A program made the position numbers and the translations under genes. This document shows positions 43,781 to 50,941 of a stretch of DNA of 64,000 nucleotides, in pieces (positions within the stretch are counted from its first letter, which is position 1; each line of letters opens with the position of its first letter). Under the pieces are notes generated by a model. It was not told the DNA's origin. It did no database searches and saw only the letters and a list, made by a program, of their open reading frames with translations. This stretch comes from an uncultured Hyphomicrobiales bacterium (GTDB lineage Bacteria; Pseudomonadota; Alphaproteobacteria; Rhizobiales; Ancalomicrobiaceae), in assembly GCA_903930435.1 (NCBI GenBank), contig CAIYYN010000054.1, forward strand, positions 310,001 to 374,000, in the 5' to 3' direction.

Positions 43781-43999
43781 ATGCTTGTCTTAGCAAGGCG
43801 GAGCCGTGTCCGCAAATCTGAAATCCCTGATCAATTCGATTTGTTCATTTGGGCTGAAACCGTCGCTGAAACCGCACATGCGCGGGCAACCCAGCCGACC
43901 CCCTTTGTCACCTTCCTCATGCGTAGTCGTGGTGTTTCGCGCGCCATGGCCATCGCCCTTTGCAACGCCCGTGGACTTGAAAGCGAGGTTTTCCAATGA
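43781..43999 (+). CDS. Small hypothetical protein
   Basis: A 72-residue basic-to-neutral protein with PDQFDLFIWAETVAETAHARA, then VTFLMRSRGVSRAMAIALCNARGLE. Short proteins with an FDLFxWA-like segment occur in alphaproteobacterial islands. It overlaps the next gene by 4 bp (ATGA). The ATG at 43781 is preferred to one 15 bases earlier. Function unknown. Confidence 0.6.
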   Translation: MLVLARRSRVRKSEIPDQFDLFIWAETVAETAHARATQPTPFVTFLMRSRGVSRAMAIALCNARGLESEVFQ

Positions 44000-44277
44000 G
44001 TGCCAAAACCAAAATTATCGTTCGCATTATAGGCTCGTCTATCACCCTGGCTATCGCCGGGCGCATGGCTTGGGCGTTGAATAAGCTCATCTTGGCAGGC
44101 GAGCAAGGATGCACACCCATCGACGCGCCCGCCCCTCGCTGGAGCGCGTATGTGCACGCCCTCCGCAAAATTGGCATCGTGATTGAGACAATCACTGAAC
44201 CGCACGGCGGACCCTATCCCGGTTCGCACGCTCGCTATGTTCTCAGGTCCGCCGTCGAGATTGTCGAGGCGACCTGA
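43996..44277 (+). CDS. Small hypothetical protein, possible winged helix
   Basis: A 93-residue protein. Residues about 10-30 are weakly hydrophobic, and the second half (WSAYVHALRKIGIVIETITEPHGGPYPGSHARYVL) reads like a winged-helix wing of the kind found in small alphaproteobacterial island proteins. It overlaps its upstream neighbour by 4 bp and the downstream gene by one base, so the three are probably translated together. Confidence 0.6.
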   Translation: MSAKTKIIVRIIGSSITLAIAGRMAWALNKLILAGEQGCTPIDAPAPRWSAYVHALRKIGIVIETITEPHGGPYPGSHARYVLRSAVEIVEAT

Positions 44278-44678
44278 TGGCAAAACACGACGCCAGAGGG
44301 CGTTCCAAAAATCCGGAGGGGGCGTTTTTCGCCCTCCCTTATTCGGTGGTCCGCCATCCCGTATTTCGTTCGCTGAGCGGGGCGGCGCTCAAGGTCTTCA
44401 TCGAATTGCGCTGCCGCTACACAGTTCGCGGTGACGGTAGGACAGAGAACAACGGTGAACTCCGGTTGCCGCTGGACGAAGCCGCACGAATTCTCGGGAT
44501 GGGCAAGGCGACTGTCGCCAGAGCCTTCGAAGAACTGGAGGCGAAGGGCTTCATCGTGAAGACGGAACAAGGCCAATGGTACGGTCGAAAAGCAACACAG
44601 TATCGCGTCACCGACCGACCTTATAAAGGCGCGCCACCGACAAAAGACTGGCAACGCCTATCGGTTCCACAAAAATAG
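44277..44678 (+). CDS. Winged-helix protein, replication-initiator-like
   Basis: A 133-residue protein: FFALPYSVVRHPVFRSLSGAALKVFIELRCRY leads into a winged helix (LPLDEAARILGMGKATVARAFEELEAKGFIVKTEQGQWYGRKATQYRVT). This arrangement resembles phage and plasmid replication-protein N-domains and helix-turn-helix proteins of genomic islands. It may drive replication or regulate the element; the sequence does not decide. It is the last of the plus-strand operon. Confidence 0.72.
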   Translation: MAKHDARGRSKNPEGAFFALPYSVVRHPVFRSLSGAALKVFIELRCRYTVRGDGRTENNGELRLPLDEAARILGMGKATVARAFEELEAKGFIVKTEQGQWYGRKATQYRVTDRPYKGAPPTKDWQRLSVPQK

Positions 44679-44881
44679 AAGTCAGTGCTGTAACGGACCA
44701 TATCATAACGCTTTTCGTTCCACTTCAGAACCGAAGGCTCAAGATATGGTCCGCTATAGAACCCGTCAGCGCGCATTTCGTCAGGTTCATCGGTCCATTT
44801 CAGAACCGCATATAAATACCATGTGGGGGCGCAGCGCGAATGGTGTCGAACGTCGTTGAAATCTCCAATTCGCCAGCTCAT
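44621..44881 (-). CDS. Possible small minus-strand gene with duplicated VLKW motif
   Basis: An 86-codon frame on the minus strand. The translation is unusually protein-like (YAVLKWTDEPDEMRADGF and PSVLKWNEKRYDMVRY) with an internal repeat of VLKW(T/N)(D/E) and many aromatic residues. No good ribosome site is seen before the ATG at 44881, and it overlaps the end of the convergent plus-strand gene by 58 bp. The same bases contain the 11-bp inverted repeat described separately, so the reading is uncertain. Confidence 0.4.
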   Translation of the reverse strand: MSWRIGDFNDVRHHSRCAPTWYLYAVLKWTDEPDEMRADGFYSGPYLEPSVLKWNEKRYDMVRYSTDFYFCGTDRRCQSFVGGAPL

Positions 44882-44998
44882 GCTTGAACACAAATCCGCG
44901 CCTGACTTCTACGTTACGGGCGTCGGCGTCTAGCCATTTTAAGAGCATTCCGCGCGCACGCGCGCGCGAGGGCACGACAAAGGTCGGATTTGTAATCG
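44679..44998. other. Region between the winged-helix gene and the lipoprotein gene
   Basis: About 320 bp without a plus-strand gene. It holds the possible minus-strand gene, the inverted repeat and, at 44951-44969, an alternating GC run (CGCGCGCACGCGCGCGCG). Confidence 0.5.
44694..44753. repeat. Inverted repeat in the element's right part
   Basis: Perfect 11-bp arms, CGGACCATATC at 44694-44704 and its complement at 44743-44753, around 38 bases. A related pair of 17-base direct repeats (44717-44733 and 44792-44808, two mismatches) lies across it. Part of this can be explained by the duplicated codons of the minus-strand frame. Confidence 0.55.
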
Positions 44999-45748
44999 TC
45001 AACGGGCGACGTGGGCTTGATCAATTTCGAACTCGTGAGTCTCACTTCCGACTAAGACTGTCATTTTGTATCTTTTGCTATTCTCGCCAGTTGGTGCTTC
45101 AAAAACAACTTTACCACCATACCACTCCCCCGACAGAATCGTATCATCCTTAAGGATGGAGCGCTCAAGTGCATCAAGATTGTTTTGGCCTTGTTGGATA
45201 GCAGTTTGAATCATCTGGTTATTTACTGCGGTCGCGTTCGATTGTGCAATCGATGCAGCGACAGGGTCATAGCCATGAACAGTGTAGCTCACATTTCCTT
45301 GGGGTGTGTATGCAGTTCCATAGGCGTTGTAACGTCCAGCATTCGCGGCTTGCATAGAATTGCCAGCTGCTGATAAGCCGACAGCAAATGCGTGGAAAGC
45401 CTGCCGGGTTTTTTCTTCGCTGACAAGTTCGTCGTATGAAAATACTTTTAGCTCCTTCGATTTACCGTCATCTAAAGTCTGTTCTACGCTAATTCCGGAT
45501 GCAGAAAACTGTATTGGGGTTTTAGTTGGATTGAATATTGCTATGACGTAAACGGGTCGTGTTCCGGTTTGGAACTGTCGACCTGCTGGTCGAGCAATTA
45601 CGATTGAACCCGGCTTTTGCGAAATGATTGCAGGAACACCATCGCGGACGAGAGCCTGTTGGCCAACCGTCGGCATCATTTTGGCTGTTTCGAATGAAGC
45701 ACAAGCCGATAAACAGCATACTAGCAGCGCCATAAAACTAAACCGCAT
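44999..45748 (-). CDS. Hypothetical lipoprotein
   Basis: A 249-residue probable outer-membrane or periplasmic lipoprotein. The signal peptide ends in a lipobox LSAC (Cys about residue 16). The mature part has an Ig-like N-terminal half (VYVIAIFNPTKTPIQFSASGISV) and an Ala/Asn/Tyr-rich central part (NAGRYNAYGTAYTPQGNVSY). The C-terminal stretch GGKVVFEAPT and ESVH-like residues recall surface-protein domains, but no family is certain. It is transcribed inward from the right end, opposite to the other cargo. Confidence 0.7.
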   Translation of the reverse strand: MRFSFMALLVCCLSACASFETAKMMPTVGQQALVRDGVPAIISQKPGSIVIARPAGRQFQTGTRPVYVIAIFNPTKTPIQFSASGISVEQTLDDGKSKELKVFSYDELVSEEKTRQAFHAFAVGLSAAGNSMQAANAGRYNAYGTAYTPQGNVSYTVHGYDPVAASIAQSNATAVNNQMIQTAIQQGQNNLDALERSILKDDTILSGEWYGGKVVFEAPTGENSKRYKMTVLVGSETHEFEIDQAHVAR

Positions 45749-45876
45749 TTTCGCCCCCCCGCATTTAGAAATTAAATTAGAAGTTTCTAGCTATAAATTG
45801 TCAACCTTAGTTCGGCTGCAATTAACCGACCAATCCCAGAATGTCGGAGATGCGTTAGGTTCTGATTTTCCCTTCC

Positions 45877-45898
45877 GTGGCGACCCGGTGGCGACCCA
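45877..45898. repeat. Tandem 11-bp repeat near right end (candidate integrase arm sites)
   Basis: GTGGCGACCCG followed directly by GTGGCGACCCA, 62 bases inside attR. A matching pair lies at 39865-39886, in the same orientation. A likely partner of those sites in forming the recombination complex. Confidence 0.6.
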
Positions 45899-45960
45899 GA
45901 CGCAAACAACAAAATCCCCGGAAGGGGGTAATTTTGAATTATCGTTTAAATTCTTGAAGT

Positions 45961-46014
45961 TAAATGGCGCGCCCGGAACGATTCGAACGTCCGACCCTCA
46001 GATTCGTAGTCTGA
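45961..46014 (-). repeat. attR: 3' part of intact tRNA-Arg
   Basis: Identical to 39697-39750 over 54 bases. Here it continues into the D-arm and 5' acceptor strand, so the functional tRNA gene is on this side and the 5' portion belongs to the chromosome. Confidence 0.92.
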
Positions 46015-46041
46015 TGCTCTATCCAGCTGAGCTACGGGCGC
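45965..46041 (-). tRNA. tRNA-Arg(ACG)
   Basis: A 77-nt cloverleaf on the minus strand: 7-bp acceptor stem GCGCCCG/CGGGCGC, D-arm with AGCTGGAT loop, anticodon arm TCAGA-CTACGAA-TCTGA giving anticodon ACG, T-loop TTCGAAT, discriminator G and encoded CCA. It is the integration target of the element and remains intact after insertion. Confidence 0.95.
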
Positions 46042-46422
46042 AGTTGCGGGATGTGGCGACAAGCCAGTCCCGATCAACGAGGCGAGTTTCATACTCACAA
46101 CGACGGGGCAGCGCAAGCCCCAATCCGTCGTTTCTTTTGCGAAACCAGGTCAGGAGGTTCCCCAGACATCCAGCGAGCGCAGGAATTTGGCCTGAATGAA
46201 CTTGCCGGAACCAAGCGAAAGCGGGTGACACGACTGGTCACGTCGACGGTTTTCTGAGCTATGAGTGACCACCGCGGGTGTTTGAAAATCAAGTCGTCAG
46301 ACACCGAATTGCGTGCGCCCGGCACCATGGTTGCCGCCGTTCGACATTTCCGATACTCCCACTGCCAACTCTGTGTTCATTGCTGGCCACTTGGCCGGTC
46401 CATTTTGTCAAAGCAGGTGATC
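46042..46422. other. Region between tRNA-Arg and the PfkB kinase
   Basis: About 380 bp with the tRNA promoter (minus) and the kinase promoter (plus). The kinase frame is open back to 46261 but the first part is not family-like. No other gene seen. Confidence 0.5.
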
Positions 46423-47439
46423 ATGCCGTCCGCTCACGCTCCGTCCACACGATTTGATGTCCTCACGATCGGCAATGCGATTGTCGATGTGATTGCGCGC
46501 ACCGATGATGATTTTCTGGTGGCCCAATCGCTGGTGAAGGGGTCCATGCGGCTCATCGATCCGGAAGAGGCCGAGCGGCTTTATGGTTTGATGAACTCGA
46601 CCATCGAAATGTCCGGCGGTTGCGCGGGCAATACGGCGGCGGGCGTGGCGTCATTCGGTCAGCGCGTAGCCTTCATCGGCAAGGTCGCCGATGATCATCT
46701 GGGCCGTGTCTTCCGGCATGACATTCGGGCGATTGGAGTGGAATTCAACACAGACGCGCTCCTTGAAGGCACGCCGACGGCGCGGTCGATGATCCTTGTC
46801 ACGCCGGACGGCGAGCGGACCATGAACACCTATCTCGGTGCCTGCCAGCATCTGACAGCCGCCGATATTGATGCGGACATGATTGCTGCGGCCAAGATCA
46901 TCTATCTGGAAGGCTATCTCTGGGACCCGCCAGCGGCCAAGCACGCGTTCCGGCGCGCAGCCGATATTGCGCATGCAGCCGGTCGCCGTGTCGCGATCAC
47001 GCTGTCGGACAGCTTCTGCGTCGATCGCTTCCGGGATGAGTTTCTGGACCTCTTGCGCACGGGGACGGTGGATATCGTGTTTGCCAATGAAGCCGAGGCC
47101 AAGTCACTCTATCAGACTGCCGATTTCGACAGTGCCGTCGCCGGGCTGCGGGCAGATGCCAAACTGTCCGCGATCACGCTCGGCAGTCGTGGTGCGCTGG
47201 TTGTCACGCGTGAAGAAACCCATCATGTGCCGGTGTCGCCGGTCGACAATTTCGTGGATACGACCGGCGCGGGCGATCTGTTCGCTGCGGGGTTCCTGGC
47301 AGGTCTCTCTCGCGATGAAAGCCTGACCAATTGCGCCGTTCTGGGCGGGATCGCGGCAGGCGAAATCATCACCCACTACGGCGCGCGTCCGCAAGCAAGC
47401 CTTCAGGATCTCGCCCGTCAGAATGGCTTCGAATTCTGA
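46423..47439 (+). CDS. PfkB family sugar/adenosine kinase
   Basis: A 338-residue carbohydrate kinase of the ribokinase/adenosine kinase fold. It opens RFDVLTIGNAIVDVIARTDDDFL and carries the substrate block SGGCAGNTAAGVASFGQRVAFIGKVADDHLG (about 65-92) and the C-terminal anion-hole signature VDTTGAGDLFAAGF (catalytic Asp about 286). This subfamily is close to adenosine kinase, though sugar specificity is not excluded. The ATG at 46423 gives the expected N-terminus. A TetR gene follows by 47 bp. Confidence 0.9.
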   Translation: MPSAHAPSTRFDVLTIGNAIVDVIARTDDDFLVAQSLVKGSMRLIDPEEAERLYGLMNSTIEMSGGCAGNTAAGVASFGQRVAFIGKVADDHLGRVFRHDIRAIGVEFNTDALLEGTPTARSMILVTPDGERTMNTYLGACQHLTAADIDADMIAAAKIIYLEGYLWDPPAAKHAFRRAADIAHAAGRRVAITLSDSFCVDRFRDEFLDLLRTGTVDIVFANEAEAKSLYQTADFDSAVAGLRADAKLSAITLGSRGALVVTREETHHVPVSPVDNFVDTTGAGDLFAAGFLAGLSRDESLTNCAVLGGIAAGEIITHYGARPQASLQDLARQNGFEF

Positions 47440-47486
47440 CACTGTCGCAACGTTGGATCTCTCGATCCGTCGCCTAAAAGAGTCCC

Positions 47487-48113
47487 ATGGCAGAGAGCCG
47501 AACGAAAAGTCGCATCGGAGAGGCCAACATCGAGAAGATTCTTGATGCTGGTCTCGCTGTGTTTTCGCGCTTCGGGCTGCACGGATCGCGCACAGACCAG
47601 ATCGCCGACGCTGCCGGCATGTCAAAGCCGAACCTGCTCTACTATTTCCGGACGAAGGAAGACCTTTATGTCGCGGTTCTAACGCGAACGCTGGACCGCT
47701 GGCTCGATGCGCTTGCCGATATCGATCCGGCGGCAGATCCGCGTGATGCGCTCAGCGCCTATGTCAAACGCAAGCTCGAGTTCAGTCGGGATTTTCCCGA
47801 ACAGTCAAGGCTATTTGCCATGGAGATCATCCAGGGGGCGAGCGCGCTTGAAGACGCCCTGAAACGCGATCTCGCGCCGCTGGTCGACGCCAAGATTGCG
47901 ACGCTGGAGGGCTGGATTGCCGAGGGCCGCCTGGCGCCGGTTGATCCCCTGACGCTTATCCTGACAATCTGGGCAACAACCCAGCACTTCGCGGATTTTG
48001 GCTCGCAGGCGGGCGTCTTGTCAGGCAGGTCGCTGGACAATGCCACGCATTTTGCCTCTACCCTGAAGGCCATAACCGAGATTATCCTGTCGGGTGTTCT
48101 CCCGCGTCCATAG
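47487..48113 (+). CDS. TetR family regulator, RutR-like
   Basis: A 208-residue regulator. HTH: EANIEKILDAGLAVFSRFGLHGSRTDQIADAAGMSKPNLLYYFRTKEDLYVAVL (about residues 12-65), and the C-terminal domain (DPRDALSAYVKRKLEFSRDFPEQSRLFAMEIIQGA) is of the RutR/YcdC type. RutR senses uracil in E. coli, so a nucleobase effector is possible and would fit the kinase next to it. It is followed by an aldo/keto reductase 21 bp later. Confidence 0.88.
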   Translation: MAESRTKSRIGEANIEKILDAGLAVFSRFGLHGSRTDQIADAAGMSKPNLLYYFRTKEDLYVAVLTRTLDRWLDALADIDPAADPRDALSAYVKRKLEFSRDFPEQSRLFAMEIIQGASALEDALKRDLAPLVDAKIATLEGWIAEGRLAPVDPLTLILTIWATTQHFADFGSQAGVLSGRSLDNATHFASTLKAITEIILSGVLPRP

Positions 48114-48134
48114 CTATCCCCCAAGGAGTTGCTC

Positions 48135-49091
48135 ATGCACTTGCGTCGTCTCGGCAAATCCGAGTTGTTGGTCCCGCCGATCTGTTTCGGCTGCAATGTG
48201 TTTGGCTGGACGGCGGATGAAGCCCGGTCCTTCGCGTTGCTGGATGCCATGACCGAACGCGGCCTGACATTCCTCGACACAGCCGATGTCTATTCGCGCT
48301 GGGTACCGGGTCATTCGGGTGGCGAGAGCGAGGCGATCATCGGTCGCTGGCTGAAGACGCGTGGCGGGCGGGATCGGCTGACCATCGCCACGAAGGTCGG
48401 CATGGACATGGGCGATGGCAAGACCGGGCTCGCGCCCAAATATATCCTGCAGGCCGTCGAAGACTCCCTCAGGCGCTTGCAGACGGATTATATCGATCTC
48501 TACCAATCGCATCGCGACGATGAGACCGTCGAAATCGAGGCGGTTCTGGAGGGCTATGCCAAGCTGATCGAGCAAGGCAAGGTGCGGATCATCGGTGCCT
48601 CGAACTTTACCGCCGAGCGGCTGGCAAAGGCGCTGGACTTCGCCGATCGCGATGGCTATCCGCGTTACCAGACGATCCAGCCGGAGTATAACCTCTATGC
48701 GCGTTCAGGCTATGAAGCGGAGCTGGCGCCGCTCGCGCTTGAACGAGAGGTATCGTGCATCGGCTATTTCTCCCTGGCGAGCGGGTTCCTGACCGGCAAA
48801 TACCGGGGCGAAACCGACCTCGACAAATCGCCACGCGGCCAACGATCAATTGGCAAGTACCTGAACGAACGCGGGTTCCGCATTCTGAGCGCACTCGACA
48901 AGGTCGCCCATGAGACCGAAACCACGCCGGCACGGGTGGCTCTTGCCTGGCTGATCGCGCAGCCGAGTGTCGCAGCCCCCATCGCCAGCGCAACCAATCT
49001 GACCCAATTGGAGGACCTGATTGCTGCGCCTTCGCTGGTCTTGTCGACCGAGGCCATCGAGATCCTGAATGAGGCAAGCCGCGAGGGATAG
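48135..49091 (+). CDS. Aldo/keto reductase
   Basis: A 318-residue NADPH-dependent oxidoreductase with a TIM-barrel. Catalytic residues are visible: Asp-Tyr in LDTADVYSRW (about 48-55), Lys in TIATKVGMD and His in YIDLYQSHRDDE (about 120). The NADPH-binding IGASNFTAERL and the C-terminal VALAWLIAQPSVAAPIASATN match the family. The ATG at 48135 has AAGGAG 6 bases upstream; a TTG 6 bases before it is not needed. Confidence 0.92.
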   Translation: MHLRRLGKSELLVPPICFGCNVFGWTADEARSFALLDAMTERGLTFLDTADVYSRWVPGHSGGESEAIIGRWLKTRGGRDRLTIATKVGMDMGDGKTGLAPKYILQAVEDSLRRLQTDYIDLYQSHRDDETVEIEAVLEGYAKLIEQGKVRIIGASNFTAERLAKALDFADRDGYPRYQTIQPEYNLYARSGYEAELAPLALEREVSCIGYFSLASGFLTGKYRGETDLDKSPRGQRSIGKYLNERGFRILSALDKVAHETETTPARVALAWLIAQPSVAAPIASATNLTQLEDLIAAPSLVLSTEAIEILNEASREG

Positions 49092-49105
49092 GCGGCAGTC
49101 GGACT

Positions 49106-49558
49106 TCAGAACCGGGAGATGACCGCTTCACCTGTCTCAAGCAGGGACTTGAGATTGGACAGGATCGCTGGCCAGCCACCGGACACGGCCTTGATCATCT
49201 GGGACTCCGACCGTTCCATGACGTGGGTGATGGTGAGCTTGACGGCGGCTTGATGGGGTTCCAGCTCAATAGTGCAGCGGCAATAGCCTTCGTCATGCAG
49301 TTCGGGGCGAAATTCGTTGCGCCATTTGATGACGAGCCGCCGGGGGGCGTCGATTTCGAGTATCTCTCCGGCATCAGCGACGCGACCATCGGTGAATACG
49401 AGCTTCCACGGCGATCCGACGGCCCAGTCGGTATCGAGGATCATGCCGAACCAATATTGCCGCATGATCTCGGGCGTGGTCAGGGCTTCCCACAACCGCT
49501 CCGGTGTCGTGCGGATGAAGGTGACATAGACGAAGCGCGATTCCTCACTTGGGCTCAT
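49106..49558 (-). CDS. SRPBCC (AHSA1-type) family protein
   Basis: A 150-residue lipid/ligand-binding fold protein: VYVTFIRTTPERLWEALTTPEIMRQYWFG and LTITHVMERSESQMIKAVSGGWPAILSNLKSLLETGE, the usual AHSA1/polyketide-cyclase pattern. It overlaps the upstream ArsR gene by 14 bp. ArsR-SRPBCC pairs are frequent in bacteria; the ligand is rarely known. Confidence 0.9.
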   Translation of the reverse strand: MSPSEESRFVYVTFIRTTPERLWEALTTPEIMRQYWFGMILDTDWAVGSPWKLVFTDGRVADAGEILEIDAPRRLVIKWRNEFRPELHDEGYCRCTIELEPHQAAVKLTITHVMERSESQMIKAVSGGWPAILSNLKSLLETGEAVISRF

Positions 49559-49874
49559 TGTCCTCTTCCTCCAGCGTTCGTTTCAAGGCTGACAGCATAG
49601 AAAGTTGCGGTCGCTGGAACGTTGCGATCCAGCGCTCGGCAATCTCATTGATCGGTACAACATTGATATAATGATGCTTTTCTCGGCCACGACGCTCGAC
49701 CGAGACCAGATTTGCCTCTTCCAGAATCGCAAGATGCTTGGCCACCCCCTGACGGCTCATGTCGAGACCATCGCACAGGTCCATGAGTGTCTGGCCGGGC
49801 CTGGCGTAAAGCCGATCAAGCAATCGGCGGCGGTTCGCGTCGGCGAGGGCCTTGAAGACAGCGTCATCGTCCAT
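49545..49874 (-). CDS. ArsR family transcriptional regulator
   Basis: A 109-residue winged-helix repressor. FKALADANRRRLLDRLYARPGQTLMDLCDGLDMSRQGVAKHLAILEEANLV is the ArsR HTH; no metal-binding CxC is present, so it senses something other than arsenic. The ATG at 49874 is used, since the frame further upstream starts from TTG. It likely autoregulates through the dyad at 49887-49906 and controls the SRPBCC gene. Confidence 0.9.
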   Translation of the reverse strand: MDDDAVFKALADANRRRLLDRLYARPGQTLMDLCDGLDMSRQGVAKHLAILEEANLVSVERRGREKHHYINVVPINEIAERWIATFQRPQLSMLSALKRTLEEEDNEPK

Positions 49875-49886
49875 GGGATGAATAAT

Positions 49887-49906
49887 AGGCAACTATTTGG
49901 TTGCCT
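49887..49906. promoter_or_regulatory. Probable ArsR operator
   Basis: AGGCAAC-N6-GTTGCCT, perfect 7-bp arms, 13 bases upstream of the arsR start. This type of element is typical of ArsR sites that overlap their own promoter. Confidence 0.65.
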
Positions 49907-49916
49907 GTCAAGTCAC

Positions 49917-50501
49917 TCAGAAGCTCGGTGGCGTACAGGCGGACACGATGATCAGTTCACCTTCGCCGATATTGCGGAAGGCATGGGGACGGCGGCTGTC
50001 GAACAGATAGGCATCGCCGGGGCCCAGTTCATAGCGACGATCATCGACTTCGAGCTGCAATCGGCCCTTGATGACGACACCGCCTTCTTCGCCCTGGTGA
50101 CTGATGCGGGGTCGGCCTGATTCGGCACCGGGCTGATAGCGTTCGTGCAGGATCTGGAGCTGTCGATTGCCGAGATTAGCCCCGACCTGACGGTAGGAAA
50201 CCGGGCCGCCCGCAATCTCGGTGAACTCGCTTGCGCGGAACACGACCTGATCGATATCCGGTTCGGGCGCGGAGAAAAATTCGGCAATGCCAAGGGGAAA
50301 GCCTGACAGGATTTGCTTCAGGGCGGAGATGGACGGGCTGACCTGATTGGATTCGACCATCGAAATGGTCGCATTGGAGACTCCAGCCTTCTTGGCCAGT
50401 GCGCGCTGGGACAGGCCTGCGGCGACACGCAGTTGCCGAAGTCTTTGGCCGACATCGATTTCTGCGGGCGCGGAATCGGCTTCAATCCGCCCTGGTGCCA
50501 T
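49917..50501 (-). CDS. Xre-cupin transcriptional regulator (PuuR-like)
   Basis: A 194-residue regulator with an N-terminal HTH (IDVGQRLRQLRVAAGLSQRALAKKAGVSNATISMVESNQVSPSISALKQIL, about 15-65) and a C-terminal cupin (ISHQGEEGGVVIKGRLQLEVDDRRYELGPGDAYLFDSRRPHAFRN, about 131-175). Members include PuuR, the putrescine-pathway repressor; effector unknown here. It starts 2 bp after the irr stop, so both are probably in one transcript. Confidence 0.9.
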   Translation of the reverse strand: MAPGRIEADSAPAEIDVGQRLRQLRVAAGLSQRALAKKAGVSNATISMVESNQVSPSISALKQILSGFPLGIAEFFSAPEPDIDQVVFRASEFTEIAGGPVSYRQVGANLGNRQLQILHERYQPGAESGRPRISHQGEEGGVVIKGRLQLEVDDRRYELGPGDAYLFDSRRPHAFRNIGEGELIIVSACTPPSF

Positions 50502-50503
50502 CG

Positions 50504-50941
50504 TCAGCTCTTGCGCCGCAACCGGACAACCACATCGACCCGCACGATTTCCATGCCTTCGGGGGGCTCTGGAAGGTTGCCGAAATTCACCGCGTCAGCG
50601 GGAATGTCGAGCATGCGGTTCTCGCCTTCAACGAAGAAATGGTGGTGGTCGGAGATGTTGGTGTCGAAATAGGATTTGGCACCGTCAGCTGCCAGTTCGC
50701 GCAAGAGTCCAGCCTCGGTGAATTGATGCAGGGCATTGTAGATCGTCGCCAGCGAGATCGGGATCTTGGCGCTGAGCGCCTCTTCGTACAGGGCTTCTGC
50801 CGAAATATGGCGATTTCCCTTGCCGTAGAGCAGGCTTACGAGGGCAATGCGCTGTCTGGTCGGGCGCAATCCGGCGCGCCGCAGCATCGACGTCACACAA
50901 ACGCCTTGTGCGCCCCTTGCGCGTGTCTGACCATAGTTCAT
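50504..50941 (-). CDS. irr: Iron response regulator of the Fur family
   Basis: A 145-residue Fur-family regulator. The DNA-binding part LRRAGLRPTRQRIALVSLLYGKGNRHISAEALYEEALSAKIPISLATIYNALHQFTEAGLLREL and the triple-His SDHHHFFVEGENRMLDIP are typical of rhizobial Irr, which responds to haem and represses or activates iron genes. An AGGTG about 7 bases before ATG 50941 supports this start; the frame is open 26 codons upstream. Divergent from fabA. Confidence 0.85.
   Translation of the reverse strand: MNYGQTRARGAQGVCVTSMLRRAGLRPTRQRIALVSLLYGKGNRHISAEALYEEALSAKIPISLATIYNALHQFTEAGLLRELAADGAKSYFDTNISDHHHFFVEGENRMLDIPADAVNFGNLPEPPEGMEIVRVDVVVRLRRKS

Larger units (their letters stand above)
39697..46014. 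mobile_element. Integrated element in tRNA-Arg(ACG)
   Basis: A 6.3-kb element flanked by a perfect 54-bp direct repeat (39697-39750 and 45961-46014) that is the 3' part of tRNA-Arg. It carries a tyrosine recombinase next to the left repeat, a toxin-antitoxin operon, two AlpA/Xis-type genes and several unknowns. GC content is lower in places, especially 42264-43000. No conjugation, capsid or clear replication genes are visible, so it depends on helpers for transfer. This is a structural inference from the repeats and the integrase. Confidence 0.88.

Noticed and set aside
44951-44969. Alternating CG run as a regulatory or Z-DNA element
   Set aside because: Short and in a low-confidence region; could be chance in a GC-rich genome.
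39697-46014. A CRISPR array or prophage in the element
   Set aside because: No regularly spaced repeats, and no capsid, tail or lysis genes were seen.
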